A stretch of 64,000 nucleotides of DNA. Origin: Streptomyces sp. CB02261. GTDB taxonomy: Bacteria > Actinomycetota > Actinomycetes > Streptomycetales > Streptomycetaceae. The notes beneath the pieces are model-generated. The model saw nothing but the letters and a program-made list of their open reading frames with translations, was not told where the DNA came from and searched no databases. Of the stretch, positions 41,642-51,053 are shown one piece after another. The stretch is taken from the NCBI RefSeq assembly GCF_001905665.1, contig NZ_LIVX01000007.1, forward strand, positions 496,001-560,000, read 5' to 3'. The translations under genes and the position numbers were made by a program. Each line of letters begins with the position of its first letter. The stretch's first letter is position 1.

Positions 41642-44600
41642 ATGTCCGCGACCAGGGCGCATCAGGCGTCCGACCCGGCGAGGGGGCGGTCGACGATGTC
41701 GCTGCGCCGGCCGAACCGGCCGCCCACCGCGACCGGGAGACTGCGCCGATGGGTATCGCTGTACATCCTGACGGTGACTCTGCTCACGGTCGGCTACCTG
41801 AAGTTCCCCGCGCGGCACACCGTCCTGTGGGCGCTCATCGGGCTCAGCGGCGTCGTCGCGATCCTCGTCGGCGTCCATCTGCACCGGCCCTCCCGCCGCT
41901 GGCCCTGGCTGGTGCTCGCCGCGGCCAACCTCGCCTTCGTGGGCGGCGACACGGCGTACAACGCCCTGGAGGCCTTCTTCGGCCAGACCAGACCCTTCCC
42001 CTCCGTCGCGGACGCCCTGTACCTGATCACGTACCCGCTGTTCGCCATCGGACTGTTCGGCTTCATCCGCTACCGCGCCGTCGGACGCGACCTCGGGGTC
42101 GTCCTCGACGCCCTGATCCTCACCTCGGGCCTCGCCCTGCTCTCCTGGGTCAACCTCATCACCCCGCTGGCCAGGAGCGAGGACATGAGCTGGACCGAGA
42201 AGGCCATCTCCATCGCGTATCCCCTCGGTGACGTGCTGATGCTCGCCATGCTCGCCCGGCTCCTCGTCCCCGGCGGGCTGCGCTCCCGGTCCGTACAGCT
42301 CCTCACCCTCGGCACCTGCGGCATCCTGGCCTCCGACGTCACCTACGGCACGCTCCAGCTCAAGGGCACCTGGCAGGTCGGCACCCCCTGGGACCTCGGC
42401 TGGGTCGTCTTCTTCACCGCCTGGGGACTCGCCGCCCTCCACCCCTCCATGCGGGGACTCACCGAGCGCGCCCCCGAACCGGCCCCACGCGTCGCCGAGC
42501 GGCGACTCGCCCTCCTCGCCGGCGCCTCGCTCGTCGCCCCCGTGCTGCTCCTGCTCCAGACCCTGCGCGACGACCGGGACCAGGACATCGCCGTCATCGC
42601 GATCTTCTCCGCCCTCATGTTCCTGCTGGTCCTCGCCCGGCTCTGGGGCATGATGAACGACCACGGCAAGGCCGAGGCACGCGAGCGCAGCCTCAGAACC
42701 GCCGCCGCCTCCCTCGTCGCCGCCCTAAGCCCCCGAGAGGTCGCCGGCGCCGTGGAGACGGCGTCCTCCACGCTCTTCGGCCCCGGGACGGACCACCGGG
42801 CCCTGCTCCTCATCCGGGACCAGCGGGGAGGCCTCAGCGCCGTGGCCACCGCCGACCACCCCTGGAGCTGCCGCACCGACGTACTGACCCTGCCCCGGGC
42901 CGACCAGGAACCCGGGCCCCCGGCACACGGGCCGCCCCGGCCCACCACCCCGCCGACGCGCCCCACCGCCACGCCCTGGCCCGCCTCGGTGGCGGACGGC
43001 ACCCGGATCCTCCCCGTGTCCCGGCTCGACCCCGCCGTCGCCGCGGAGGCCGCTCCCGAGCACTTCGCCCTGCTCTGCCCCCTGGAGCTCCAGGCCCCGG
43101 CGGGCCCCGAACCGCTGCTGGGCGTCCTCCTCCTCGCCGGCTCCGAGAAGAAGCTCGCCGAGATCTCCGGCCCCGCCCAGTCCCTCGCCTCCCAGGCAGC
43201 CCTGGCCCTCGAACGCTTCGCGCTCAGCGAGGAGGTCAACCGCCGCACCAGCGAGGCCTACTTCCGCACCCTCGTGCACAACACCTCGGACGTCATCCTC
43301 ATCGTCGACGACGACGACACCGTCCGCTACGCCAGCCCCTCCGCCGAGTCCATGTTCGGCCGCCCCCTGCTCCCCGGCACACCCCTCACCGACCTCATCG
43401 CCCCCGCCGACACCCGCGCCGCCCTGCGCGTCCTCGCCGACACGCGGTCCCGTGCCGCCGTCGACGCCCGGGACGACTGGAAGCTGGTCCACGGCGGCTC
43501 CTCCGACCTGGAGGTCGAGGTCCGTTGCAGCAACCTCCGCGACGAACGCACCGTGCACGGCCTCGTCCTCACCCTCCGCGACGTGACCGAGCAGCGGAAA
43601 CTGGAACGCGAGCTGACGCACCGGGCGTTCCACGACTCCCTCACCGGACTGCCCAACCGCGTCCTCCTCCTCGAACGGGTCGAGCGCGCCCTGCTCCGGG
43701 GCCGCCGCGAATCCACCCTGACCTGCATGCTCTTCGTCGACCTCGACGACTTCAAGGTCGTCAACGACACCATGGGGCACTCCGTCGGCGACGAACTCCT
43801 CGTCGCCGTCGCCCGACGCCTCACCTCCGTCCTCCGGCTCAGCGACACGGCCGCCCGGCTCGGCGGCGACGAGTTCGCCGTCCTCATCGAAGGCGCACGG
43901 GAACCCCGCGACGCCGAGACCCTCGCGGCGGAGATCGTGCACACCCTGAGCCAGCCCTTCCACCTCACCGACGGAGCGGTGTCCGTGTCCACGAGCGTCG
44001 GCATCGCCACCGTCCTCGACAGCGCCCACGCCGAGGAACTCCTCGGCCACGCCGACCTCGCCCTGTACGCGGCCAAGGCCGCGGGCAAGAAGCGGTGGCG
44101 GCTCTTCCACCCCGAGTTCCACTCCCGGCTCGTCGCCCGGCACGAACTCCAGGCGGGCATGGACGCCGCCATCGCCGACCACAGGTTCGCCCTGCGCTAC
44201 CAGCCGATCGTCGAGGTGCGCGACGGAGCGCCGGCCGGCCTCGAAGCGCTCGTCCGCTGGCCCCACGCCCGGCGCGGGATGGTCCCCCCGGACCGGTTCA
44301 TCGCCCTCGCCGAGGAGAGCGGCCACATCATGCCCCTCGGCGCCTGGGTCCTCGAACACGCCGCCCTCGACATCGCCCGCTGGCAGCGCGCGGGCCCGGG
44401 CCAGGCCCCCCTGTACGCCAGCGTCAACGTGTCCGCACGCCAGTTCCGCGACCCCGGGTTCCTCGACGGGGTACGGCGCACCCTCCGCTCCTCGGGGCTC
44501 GCACCGGGATCGCTCGTCCTCGAGCTCACCGAGAGCGTCCTCATGCGCGGGGACGCCCAGATCAAGACCACCATGGCCGCCCTCAAGGACATGGGCGTCT

Positions 44601-46228
44601 CCATCGCCGTGGACGACTTCGGCACCGGTTTCTCCTCGCTCAGCTACCTCCGCGAGTTCCCCATCGACGTCCTCAAGGTCGACAAGTCGTTCATCGACGA
44701 CATCACGACCGACCCGCAACAGGTGGCGCTCGTCGAAGGCATCGTGCGCATCGCCGAGGTCCTGGGCCTCCAGGTCGTCGCCGAAGGCATCGAGTACGAG
44801 GAACAACGGGCACTCCTCGCCGAGATGGGCTGCCGCTACGGACAGGGCTATCTGTTCGCCCGCCCCATGACCGCCCAGCAGGCCGAGTCCTATCTGCACC
44901 GCGCCCCGCCCCCCACCGGCCGGCCCCCGGCCGAGCGGCCCGCGCCCCGACCCGCCGGCCGGGTGGGACACCCCCCGAGCGCGTCCCGCTGGCGCGACCT
45001 GGAGCACCTGCACCGGACCAGCCGCATGTGCGACGCCGTCATCGACGAGATCGACGGCCGCCGCATCCGCGTCCACGACGACTGGCTGATCGACTTCGCC
45101 TCCTGCAACTACCTGGGCCTCGACCTCGACCCGACGGTCATCGAGGCCATCGAACCGCAGGTCAGGCAGTGGGGCACCCATCCCAGCTGGTCCCGGCTCA
45201 TCGGCAGCCCCCGGCTCTACCCCCGTATCGAGGAGCGGCTGACCGAACTCCTCGGCGCCCCCGACACCCTGCTGCTGCCCACCATCACCCTCATCCACCA
45301 GTCGGTGATCCCGATCCTCGCCGGCACCGGACAGGTCTTCGTCGAGGCGCAGGCCCACCGCACCGTGTACGACGGCTGCGTCGCGGCCCGTGGCCAGGGC
45401 GCAGAGATCCACCGCTTCCACGCCGACCGGCCCGTCGAACTGGCGGCGCTGCTCCGCGGCGCGCCCGGCGACGCCAGCCGGCTCGTCTGCATGGACGGCG
45501 TCAACAGCATGACCGGCAACTTCCCCGACCTGCCCGCCCTGGCCGCCGTCTGCCGGGAGAACGGCGCCCTGCTGTACGTCGACGACGCCCACGGCTTCGG
45601 TGTCATCGGCGAGCGCCGCCCCGGCGAGAGCAGCCCGTACGGCGCGCGGGGCAACAGCCTCGTCCGCCACCTCGGCGAGACCTACGACGACCTGGTCCTG
45701 GTCGGAGGCTTCTCCAAGGCGTTCTCCTCGCTGCTCGCCTTCCTCGCCGTCCCGAAACGGCTCAAGAACCACCTCAAGGTGGCGGCGGCCCCCTACCTGT
45801 ACTCCGGGCCCTCGCCCACCGCCTCGCTCGCCACCGCCCTCGCCGGTCTCGACGTCAACGACGAACGCGGCGACGACATCCGGGCCGCCCTGTACCGCAA
45901 GACGGCCCGCGTCCTCGGCCACGTACGCGCCCTCGGCATCGCCACGCCCAACACGGACGGGCTGCCGATCGTCGAGATCCCCCTCGGCCGCGCCGAGGAC
46001 CTCGACGACGTCGCCGCCTTCCTCTGGGAACACGGCATCTACGTGACGCTCGCCTCCTACCCCCTCGTCCCCCGCGACCGGGTCGGCTTCCGCGTCCAGA
46101 TCACCGCCGCCAACACCGACGAGGAGATCGAGGAGCTGTGCCAGGCCCTCACCGAGCTCGCCGGACGCTTCCCCCTCCAGCCCGCCCCCACCGCGCGCCC
46201 CGACGCCCTACCGGTACCGGAGAAGTGA
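41642..46228 (+). CDS. Membrane GGDEF-EAL cyclic-di-GMP protein fused to an alpha-oxoamine-synthase-like PLP enzyme
   Basis: A 1528-residue fusion. Residues 35-330 hold 8-10 membrane helices. A GAF-like region (355-530) and a PAS domain from about 539 follow. The GGDEF domain has LGGDEFAVLIEG near 740 and an RxxD inhibitory site five residues before it. The EAL domain has LEALVRW near 867, NVSARQF, ELTESVL, DDFGTGFSSL, KVDKSFID and VAEGIE, so all catalytic positions appear intact. A Pro-rich linker (about 1083-1110) joins an AOS-type aminotransferase fold: FASCNYLGLDLDP, DDAHGFGVIG and PLP-Lys in GGFSKAFSS near 1359. No ribosome site or separate start is evident at the junction. The stop overlaps the methyltransferase start. 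AOS enzymes condense acyl-CoA with an amino acid; making a signal or lipid under cyclic-di-GMP control is inferred. Confidence 0.9.
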   Translation: MSATRAHQASDPARGRSTMSLRRPNRPPTATGRLRRWVSLYILTVTLLTVGYLKFPARHTVLWALIGLSGVVAILVGVHLHRPSRRWPWLVLAAANLAFVGGDTAYNALEAFFGQTRPFPSVADALYLITYPLFAIGLFGFIRYRAVGRDLGVVLDALILTSGLALLSWVNLITPLARSEDMSWTEKAISIAYPLGDVLMLAMLARLLVPGGLRSRSVQLLTLGTCGILASDVTYGTLQLKGTWQVGTPWDLGWVVFFTAWGLAALHPSMRGLTERAPEPAPRVAERRLALLAGASLVAPVLLLLQTLRDDRDQDIAVIAIFSALMFLLVLARLWGMMNDHGKAEARERSLRTAAASLVAALSPREVAGAVETASSTLFGPGTDHRALLLIRDQRGGLSAVATADHPWSCRTDVLTLPRADQEPGPPAHGPPRPTTPPTRPTATPWPASVADGTRILPVSRLDPAVAAEAAPEHFALLCPLELQAPAGPEPLLGVLLLAGSEKKLAEISGPAQSLASQAALALERFALSEEVNRRTSEAYFRTLVHNTSDVILIVDDDDTVRYASPSAESMFGRPLLPGTPLTDLIAPADTRAALRVLADTRSRAAVDARDDWKLVHGGSSDLEVEVRCSNLRDERTVHGLVLTLRDVTEQRKLERELTHRAFHDSLTGLPNRVLLLERVERALLRGRRESTLTCMLFVDLDDFKVVNDTMGHSVGDELLVAVARRLTSVLRLSDTAARLGGDEFAVLIEGAREPRDAETLAAEIVHTLSQPFHLTDGAVSVSTSVGIATVLDSAHAEELLGHADLALYAAKAAGKKRWRLFHPEFHSRLVARHELQAGMDAAIADHRFALRYQPIVEVRDGAPAGLEALVRWPHARRGMVPPDRFIALAEESGHIMPLGAWVLEHAALDIARWQRAGPGQAPLYASVNVSARQFRDPGFLDGVRRTLRSSGLAPGSLVLELTESVLMRGDAQIKTTMAALKDMGVSIAVDDFGTGFSSLSYLREFPIDVLKVDKSFIDDITTDPQQVALVEGIVRIAEVLGLQVVAEGIEYEEQRALLAEMGCRYGQGYLFARPMTAQQAESYLHRAPPPTGRPPAERPAPRPAGRVGHPPSASRWRDLEHLHRTSRMCDAVIDEIDGRRIRVHDDWLIDFASCNYLGLDLDPTVIEAIEPQVRQWGTHPSWSRLIGSPRLYPRIEERLTELLGAPDTLLLPTITLIHQSVIPILAGTGQVFVEAQAHRTVYDGCVAARGQGAEIHRFHADRPVELAALLRGAPGDASRLVCMDGVNSMTGNFPDLPALAAVCRENGALLYVDDAHGFGVIGERRPGESSPYGARGNSLVRHLGETYDDLVLVGGFSKAFSSLLAFLAVPKRLKNHLKVAAAPYLYSGPSPTASLATALAGLDVNDERGDDIRAALYRKTARVLGHVRALGIATPNTDGLPIVEIPLGRAEDLDDVAAFLWEHGIYVTLASYPLVPRDRVGFRVQITAANTDEEIEELCQALTELAGRFPLQPAPTARPDALPVPEK

Positions 46229-47031
46229 TGGACCCGCGGACGGGAGGGACCGGGACGGGCCCTCCGGAGACGCGCCCGGTGCGCCGCAACCGGGACGCCG
46301 ACTGGAACGCCTGGCCCGTCGCCGACTACCTCGCCGAGAACTACCGCAGCCTCCACCCCTGCGACGTCGGCGTCATCCGCCACCACGCCGCCGTCTACCG
46401 GCGGTGCGCCCCCGGCAGCCTGGCCCGCACCCTCGAACTCGGGGCGGGGCCCAACCTCTACCCGCTGATGCTCGCGGGCGCCGCCAGCCGCCGCGTCGAC
46501 GCCGTCGAACCGAGCGCCGCCAACGTCCGCTATCTGCGCCGCCAGCTCGACCACGGCCCCGACGACAGCTGGGAGCCCTTCTACCGCCTGTGCCGCTCCC
46601 TCGACCCCGCCCTCCCGGCGAGCTGCGCGGAGGCGCTCCGCCCGGTGCGGGTCGTGCGCGGGACGGCCGAGGACCTGACCCCCGGCGCCTACGACCTCGC
46701 CTCGATGCACTTCGTCGCCGAGAGCGTCACCGAGGACCTCGACGAGTTCGCCGCCGTCTGCGCCGCCCTCGTCCGCGCGGTCAGGCCCGGCGGCCTGCTC
46801 CTCGCCGCCTTCATGGAACGCATGCCGAGCTACCGCATCGGTGAAGGCCCCGTCTGGCCCGCCCACCCGGTCGACGAGGCCGCCCTGCGTGCCGTCTTCA
46901 CCCCCCGCACCACCGGGCTGCGCATCTCCCGGCTCGCGAAGGACCGCACCCTCCCCGAGTACGGGGACACCGGCATCCTGCTCCTCACGGCCCGGCGGCG
47001 TGACCCGGCCGCACCGGCGCCTCAGTCGTGA
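46228..47031 (+). CDS. SAM-dependent methyltransferase coupled to the GGDEF-EAL-AOS gene
   Basis: A 267-residue class I methyltransferase. Motif I is TLELGAGPNLYPLML, the acidic strand-2 motif is VDAVEPSAAN, and YDLASMHFVAESV and PGGLLLAAFMERM correspond to later motifs. The N-terminus WNAWPVADYLAENYRSLHPCD resembles small-molecule N/O-methyltransferases of the NNMT/PNMT type. The start codon shares its A with the previous stop (TGATG), so translation is coupled. It probably methylates the product of the oxoamine-synthase domain. Its last 10 bp overlap the convergent glycosidase-like gene. Confidence 0.88.
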   Translation: MDPRTGGTGTGPPETRPVRRNRDADWNAWPVADYLAENYRSLHPCDVGVIRHHAAVYRRCAPGSLARTLELGAGPNLYPLMLAGAASRRVDAVEPSAANVRYLRRQLDHGPDDSWEPFYRLCRSLDPALPASCAEALRPVRVVRGTAEDLTPGAYDLASMHFVAESVTEDLDEFAAVCAALVRAVRPGGLLLAAFMERMPSYRIGEGPVWPAHPVDEAALRAVFTPRTTGLRISRLAKDRTLPEYGDTGILLLTARRRDPAAPAPQS

Positions 47032-48299
47032 CGCCGGATGGTCTCCGCGTACTCCGCGAGCGAGGAACCGGGCGTCCCGTCGTACAGCTGCCAGTCGAAG
47101 GCCCACATCATGCCCTCCAGACCGCAGGACGCCATCTGCCGGTACGCCGTCTCCGTCACCCCGGGACGGTACGCGGCCACCTGCGGGCCCGCGCTCTCCC
47201 CGGCCAGCCGGGTGAAACCGGCGCTCCGTGCCACCGCCACCACCCAGCGCGCCGAGGACCAGTCGCGCACCACCGCGTCGTCCGGGTGGGCCACGTCCGT
47301 CCTCGCGTCGGCCGGAGCGCAGCCGTTGTCGTCGGGATCGCCGGTGCCGTCCACCAGGGCGGTGGTGACGATCCGCACCGTCTCATGGTGCTCGACGCGG
47401 GGGAGGGTCACGAAGAACCCGGCGCCGCGCGCGACGAGCCGGATCGACGGCGAGTCGACGAGCCGGGCGTCGACGGCGGCCCGCAGGTCCGAGGGGTAGA
47501 AACCGGCCCCCGGCACCAGGACCTTGAGCGCTCCCCGGTACCCGAGCGAGGTGTACAGGTCCAGCTGCCAGTTCACGGCCCCTGCCAGCGCCCCGGCGTA
47601 CCAGTCGTACCAGCGTGCCACCTGCTCCCGGGTGAACGGCTTCCCCTTGTACGTGCGCTCGCCGGGCCGCCAGCCCGGGTAGGGGCTGCTCCGCTGGGCG
47701 TGGTTGTCGTACGCCCAGAACTCGCCGGGGCCGTCCCCCTCCGACATGGGGGACGGGTAGGCGAACTCGCCGTTCTCGTTGACGCCGACCCGGACCGCCC
47801 AGAAGTTCTCCAGACCGATCATGCGGTCCACCGCGCGCGCGTACTCGGCGATGTGGTTCCGTACCGGCTCGCTGAACACCATGTTGGGCGTCTCGGTGGA
47901 CCGCACGCCGAACTGGTTCGTGTAGACGGACTCCGGGAAGGCGTCCGGCAGCCAGGACGGCGGATGGTTGAGGCCGAGTCCGGCCTCCACCCGCAGCCCC
48001 GCCGCACGGAAGGTGTCGAGCCGGTCCCGTACCTCGCGCGCGTACTCCTCGTCGTACTCGCCCTGCTCCGGTTCGAACCTGCCCCAGTCGATCTGGAGAT
48101 GGGCCACCCGGAGGCCGTGCTCGTACTCGGTGCGCGCCCGGTCCGGATCGGTCTGGAGGGTGCCGTACCAGTACGGCTCCGGCCGCGGGTCCGGTGCCTC
48201 GGGGCGTATCGCGCCGAAGGTCCCCACGAGCAGCAGGACCACCGCCGCCGGCGCGGTCGCGGCCGCCGCGCGGGCCCTCGTCCACCGCGGCGCCGTCAT
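47022..48299 (-). CDS. Membrane-anchored or secreted glycosidase-like (TIM-barrel) protein
   Basis: A 425-residue protein with an N-terminal signal/anchor helix (TAPAAVVLLLVGTFGAI). The body resembles clan-A glycosidases of the beta-galactosidase kind: HLQIDWGRFEPEQGEYDEEY, VEAGLGLNHPPSWLP, and the acid/base-type Asn-Glu in RVGVNENGEFAYPSP; WAFDWQLYDG lies near the end. The second catalytic Glu is not obvious, so activity is uncertain. Its ATG overlaps the upstream GT4 stop (ATGA). As the last gene of the glycan operon it may trim or release the polymer. Confidence 0.75.
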   Translation of the reverse strand: MTAPRWTRARAAAATAPAAVVLLLVGTFGAIRPEAPDPRPEPYWYGTLQTDPDRARTEYEHGLRVAHLQIDWGRFEPEQGEYDEEYAREVRDRLDTFRAAGLRVEAGLGLNHPPSWLPDAFPESVYTNQFGVRSTETPNMVFSEPVRNHIAEYARAVDRMIGLENFWAVRVGVNENGEFAYPSPMSEGDGPGEFWAYDNHAQRSSPYPGWRPGERTYKGKPFTREQVARWYDWYAGALAGAVNWQLDLYTSLGYRGALKVLVPGAGFYPSDLRAAVDARLVDSPSIRLVARGAGFFVTLPRVEHHETVRIVTTALVDGTGDPDDNGCAPADARTDVAHPDDAVVRDWSSARWVVAVARSAGFTRLAGESAGPQVAAYRPGVTETAYRQMASCGLEGMMWAFDWQLYDGTPGSSLAEYAETIRRHD

Positions 48300-49390
48300 G
48301 TCAGGAGCTCCCGGTACAGCGCCGCGTACCGGGCCGCGAACGGTTCGGGCCCGAAGTGCTCCTCGACCACCGCCCGGCCCCGCTCGGCGAGCACGTCCCA
48401 GGAGCGGGGCTGGGCGAGCAGCCACGCCAGTTGCTGCCCGGTGCGGCGGGCGTCACCCGCCGGGGCCCGCAGCACCGCGTGGCCGAAGTCGGCGAACTGG
48501 GGGAGGTCGCTGAGGATCGCAGGCCGCCCCGACGCGAGCGCCTGGAGCACGGTGAGCGGCACGTCCGCCTTGCCGCCGAGCACGGGCGGCGGGAACAGCA
48601 GCACCTGGACGGAGGCCAGCAGGGCCTGCATGTCCTCGACGTACCCCCGCACCTCGAAGTCCGTGAGGCCCGCCGCCCCGGCCCGCTCCCGCAAGGCCTC
48701 GTCCAGGGCGGCGTGGTCCTGGCCCGGACGTCCGCGCATCGCCAGCACCAGCCGGAACCTGGCACCGGCCCCGACGGCCTCCGCCGCCGCGTCGATGGCC
48801 AGCTCCGCCCCGCCGTGCGGATCGTGGTGCCCCGCGAACAGCACCACGGGAAACCCCTCCGGACGCGGCAGGTACGGCCACGCGTCCAGACAGATCATCG
48901 GCGGCACGACCCGCACGTCCCCGAAGTCCGCCGCCCGGAGCCGTCGAGCCATCGACTCGGACAGGGCGACCGTCGTCCCCAGCGGCCGGGTGTGCGTCAG
49001 ATAGCGGGCGTCCATCGCCCCGGGCACGGTGTGGACGACGGGCCGCCTCCCGAGCAGCAGCGGACGCAGCCACGAGAAGGCCGGGAAGGTACGGCCGATG
49101 GTCAGGAAGGCGTGGACCAGGTCGACGCGGCGGGCGAACACGGCCCCGGCGAGCGCGGACTGCGCCCGTTCGGGAACGTGCGGCACACCGTCCCGGGAGA
49201 GGATGCGGACGGCGCGCCCGCGCGTCGGAGAGGGCTGCCGCCGGCCGGGCCACTGGGAGAACCAGACGAAGTCCACATCGGGCAGCACGTCGAGGACGTC
49301 CGTGGCGAGCCGCACGTCGCAGCCCTCCGCCCCGTCCAGCGGACTGCTGGTCAGGAGGAGGACGCGGGGCCGCCGCTCAGCGTGCCGCAT
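48296..49390 (-). CDS. Glycosyltransferase, GT4-like
   Basis: A 364-residue GT-B fold protein. RVLLLTSSPLDGAEGCDVRL begins the acceptor domain. VVLFAGHHDPHGGAELAID starts the donor domain, and LFPPPVLGGKADVPLTVLQAL holds the region around the E-x7-E-like element, with Asp/Leu in place of the first Glu. It probably transfers a nucleotide-activated sugar at the inner membrane face. ATG 49390 lies 14 bp inside the end of the upstream gene. Confidence 0.85.
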   Translation of the reverse strand: MRHAERRPRVLLLTSSPLDGAEGCDVRLATDVLDVLPDVDFVWFSQWPGRRQPSPTRGRAVRILSRDGVPHVPERAQSALAGAVFARRVDLVHAFLTIGRTFPAFSWLRPLLLGRRPVVHTVPGAMDARYLTHTRPLGTTVALSESMARRLRAADFGDVRVVPPMICLDAWPYLPRPEGFPVVLFAGHHDPHGGAELAIDAAAEAVGAGARFRLVLAMRGRPGQDHAALDEALRERAGAAGLTDFEVRGYVEDMQALLASVQVLLFPPPVLGGKADVPLTVLQALASGRPAILSDLPQFADFGHAVLRAPAGDARRTGQQLAWLLAQPRSWDVLAERGRAVVEEHFGPEPFAARYAALYRELLT

Positions 49391-51053
49391 CGCCCGCCTC
49401 CGGCACGGACGTCCCGGTCGCGGCGCCCGCCGGAGCCGGCGCCGGGAGCAGCGGTCCCGTCACGGCCGAACCGGGCACGGCGAGTTCCACGACGCTCGGT
49501 CCCGGGACCGGCGACGGCAGCCGGTACAGGGCCAGCGTGCCGTACATGTCCCCGTCGAACGAGAACACCGGCCGCAGCCCGGCCGTGAGCCCTTGCACCT
49601 CCGCGAGCGTGGAGTGCCCGTACCCCTGCTCCAGGACCCGCCACGGCACGACCACGTACGCGGCGCCGTTGACGGCCCGCTGCTCGGGCGTCGTCCAGTG
49701 GCCGAGCCGGTAGGTGTCGCGCAGCGTCCAGTTCGTCACGCCCCGGGTCCGCTGCCCGTCCACGGTGACGATCCCGCTGCCGGCCGGCACATGGGTGAGC
49801 AGGTACGTCCGCAGTCTCTGGAAGCCGTCGTCGGCGGCCCCCCGGTCACGGGCGTACACCGAGGCGGGGACGGCGAGCAGCGCGACCAGCGCGCCGCAGG
49901 CCAGCAGGCGCAGCCCCGGCCGGAGCCGGGACGGCATCGGCACGGTGACCGCGAGCGCCACCAGGTTCGGCACGAACAGCAGGTACAGCGCCTGCTCCTC
50001 CAGGGTGCCCACGCCGATCGCGTACCCGAGGGTGACGATGGCCGAGGCGTGGAAGAGCGCGAGCAGCCGGTACACCGGCTCCTTGCGGCGCAGGAGCAGG
50101 ACGAGCGCCACGGGGGTGAGGGCGAGCAGCAGGTAGGTGGTCCCGTACGCGGGGAGTTCGGCGACGAGCCGGCCCGCCAGCGAGGGCGTGCCCTCCGCGT
50201 TGAAGCCGGTCTCCTGCACGACCCCGAGGAGCCGTCGGGCGCCGGCGGCCTTCGCGTCCCAGAAGGCCTCGAAGTGCCCGAAGCCGACCACCAGGGCCAC
50301 GTACACGCCGTACACGAGGACGGTCGTCGCCGTGGTCAGGGCGACGAGGCGCCGGGGCGGCCCCCAGCCGAGGGCCAGGGCGGCGAGCAGCGGCAGCACG
50401 GTGATCAGTGCCGCGTGGTCCTTCGTCAGGACGGCGAGCCCGAGGAACAGCCCGGCGAGCACGGCCCGGGCCCGGGGCCGAGCGGGTGGGTCGGGCCGGG
50501 CCAGACCCACCAGGACCAGGTATCCGGCGAGCACCCACACCATCGTCCCGGTCTCCAGGAGCACCCGGTCGTTCTGCCGGATGCAGAACATGTCGACGGC
50601 GAAGACCAGCCCGGCGACCAGACCCGCGGCGGGCGACCGCACCCGGGCGACGAGGAGGACGAGGAGGGCCGCAGTGGCCCCCGCCAGGAGCGCGTTGAGC
50701 ACCCGTGAGGAGTGCACGCCCGCGATGATGTCGGCGTGTTCCCCGACCACCTTGGTCCAGGCCGCCTCCAGGTAGAAGTAGCCGGGCGGGTGGAGGAAGA
50801 ACAGGCCCTCGTCGGTCCGGGGGAAGCCGCCCGCGGCGGCGCTCTCCCCGAGCCGCCGGTAGATCGGCTCGTCGATGAACAGGTCCCCGGCCCGTCCGAT
50901 CTGCACGAGCCGGAGGGAAACGGCGAGCAGGGCCGCCACCGCCGCGTACACGACGGTGGGCGCGGGGCCACGCCGCCCGCGCGGGGGCGGGGCGGGGGCC
51001 GCCGTCGTCGCTTCGGCCCGGGCGGACGGCGGAGCGGTGCGCGGTACCGTCAC
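49377..51053 (-). CDS. GT39-like (ArnT/PMT-type) polytopic membrane glycosyltransferase
   Basis: A 558-residue membrane protein. The first luminal loop GDLFIDEPIYRRLGESAAAG carries the acidic residues expected for GT-C enzymes, followed by HPPGYFYLEAAW, the typical catalytic-loop pattern. About 10-12 helices run to residue 410, then an extracytoplasmic domain (VTVDGQRTRGVTNWTLRDTY). It probably moves sugar from a polyprenyl-phosphate donor outside the membrane. GTG 51053 overlaps the PIG-L stop (GTGA). Confidence 0.88.
   Translation of the reverse strand: MTVPRTAPPSARAEATTAAPAPPPRGRRGPAPTVVYAAVAALLAVSLRLVQIGRAGDLFIDEPIYRRLGESAAAGGFPRTDEGLFFLHPPGYFYLEAAWTKVVGEHADIIAGVHSSRVLNALLAGATAALLVLLVARVRSPAAGLVAGLVFAVDMFCIRQNDRVLLETGTMVWVLAGYLVLVGLARPDPPARPRARAVLAGLFLGLAVLTKDHAALITVLPLLAALALGWGPPRRLVALTTATTVLVYGVYVALVVGFGHFEAFWDAKAAGARRLLGVVQETGFNAEGTPSLAGRLVAELPAYGTTYLLLALTPVALVLLLRRKEPVYRLLALFHASAIVTLGYAIGVGTLEEQALYLLFVPNLVALAVTVPMPSRLRPGLRLLACGALVALLAVPASVYARDRGAADDGFQRLRTYLLTHVPAGSGIVTVDGQRTRGVTNWTLRDTYRLGHWTTPEQRAVNGAAYVVVPWRVLEQGYGHSTLAEVQGLTAGLRPVFSFDGDMYGTLALYRLPSPVPGPSVVELAVPGSAVTGPLLPAPAPAGAATGTSVPEAGDAAR

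Noticed and set aside
42725..46033. Minus-strand open frame of 1102 codons opposite the GGDEF-EAL-AOS gene
   Set aside because: Gly/Asp/Val-rich antisense shadow; the plus strand encodes recognisable domains throughout.
43525..46227. Plus-strand frame upstream of and in frame with the methyltransferase
   Set aside because: Arg/Pro-rich shadow of the fusion gene; only the part from ATG 46228 is a real protein.
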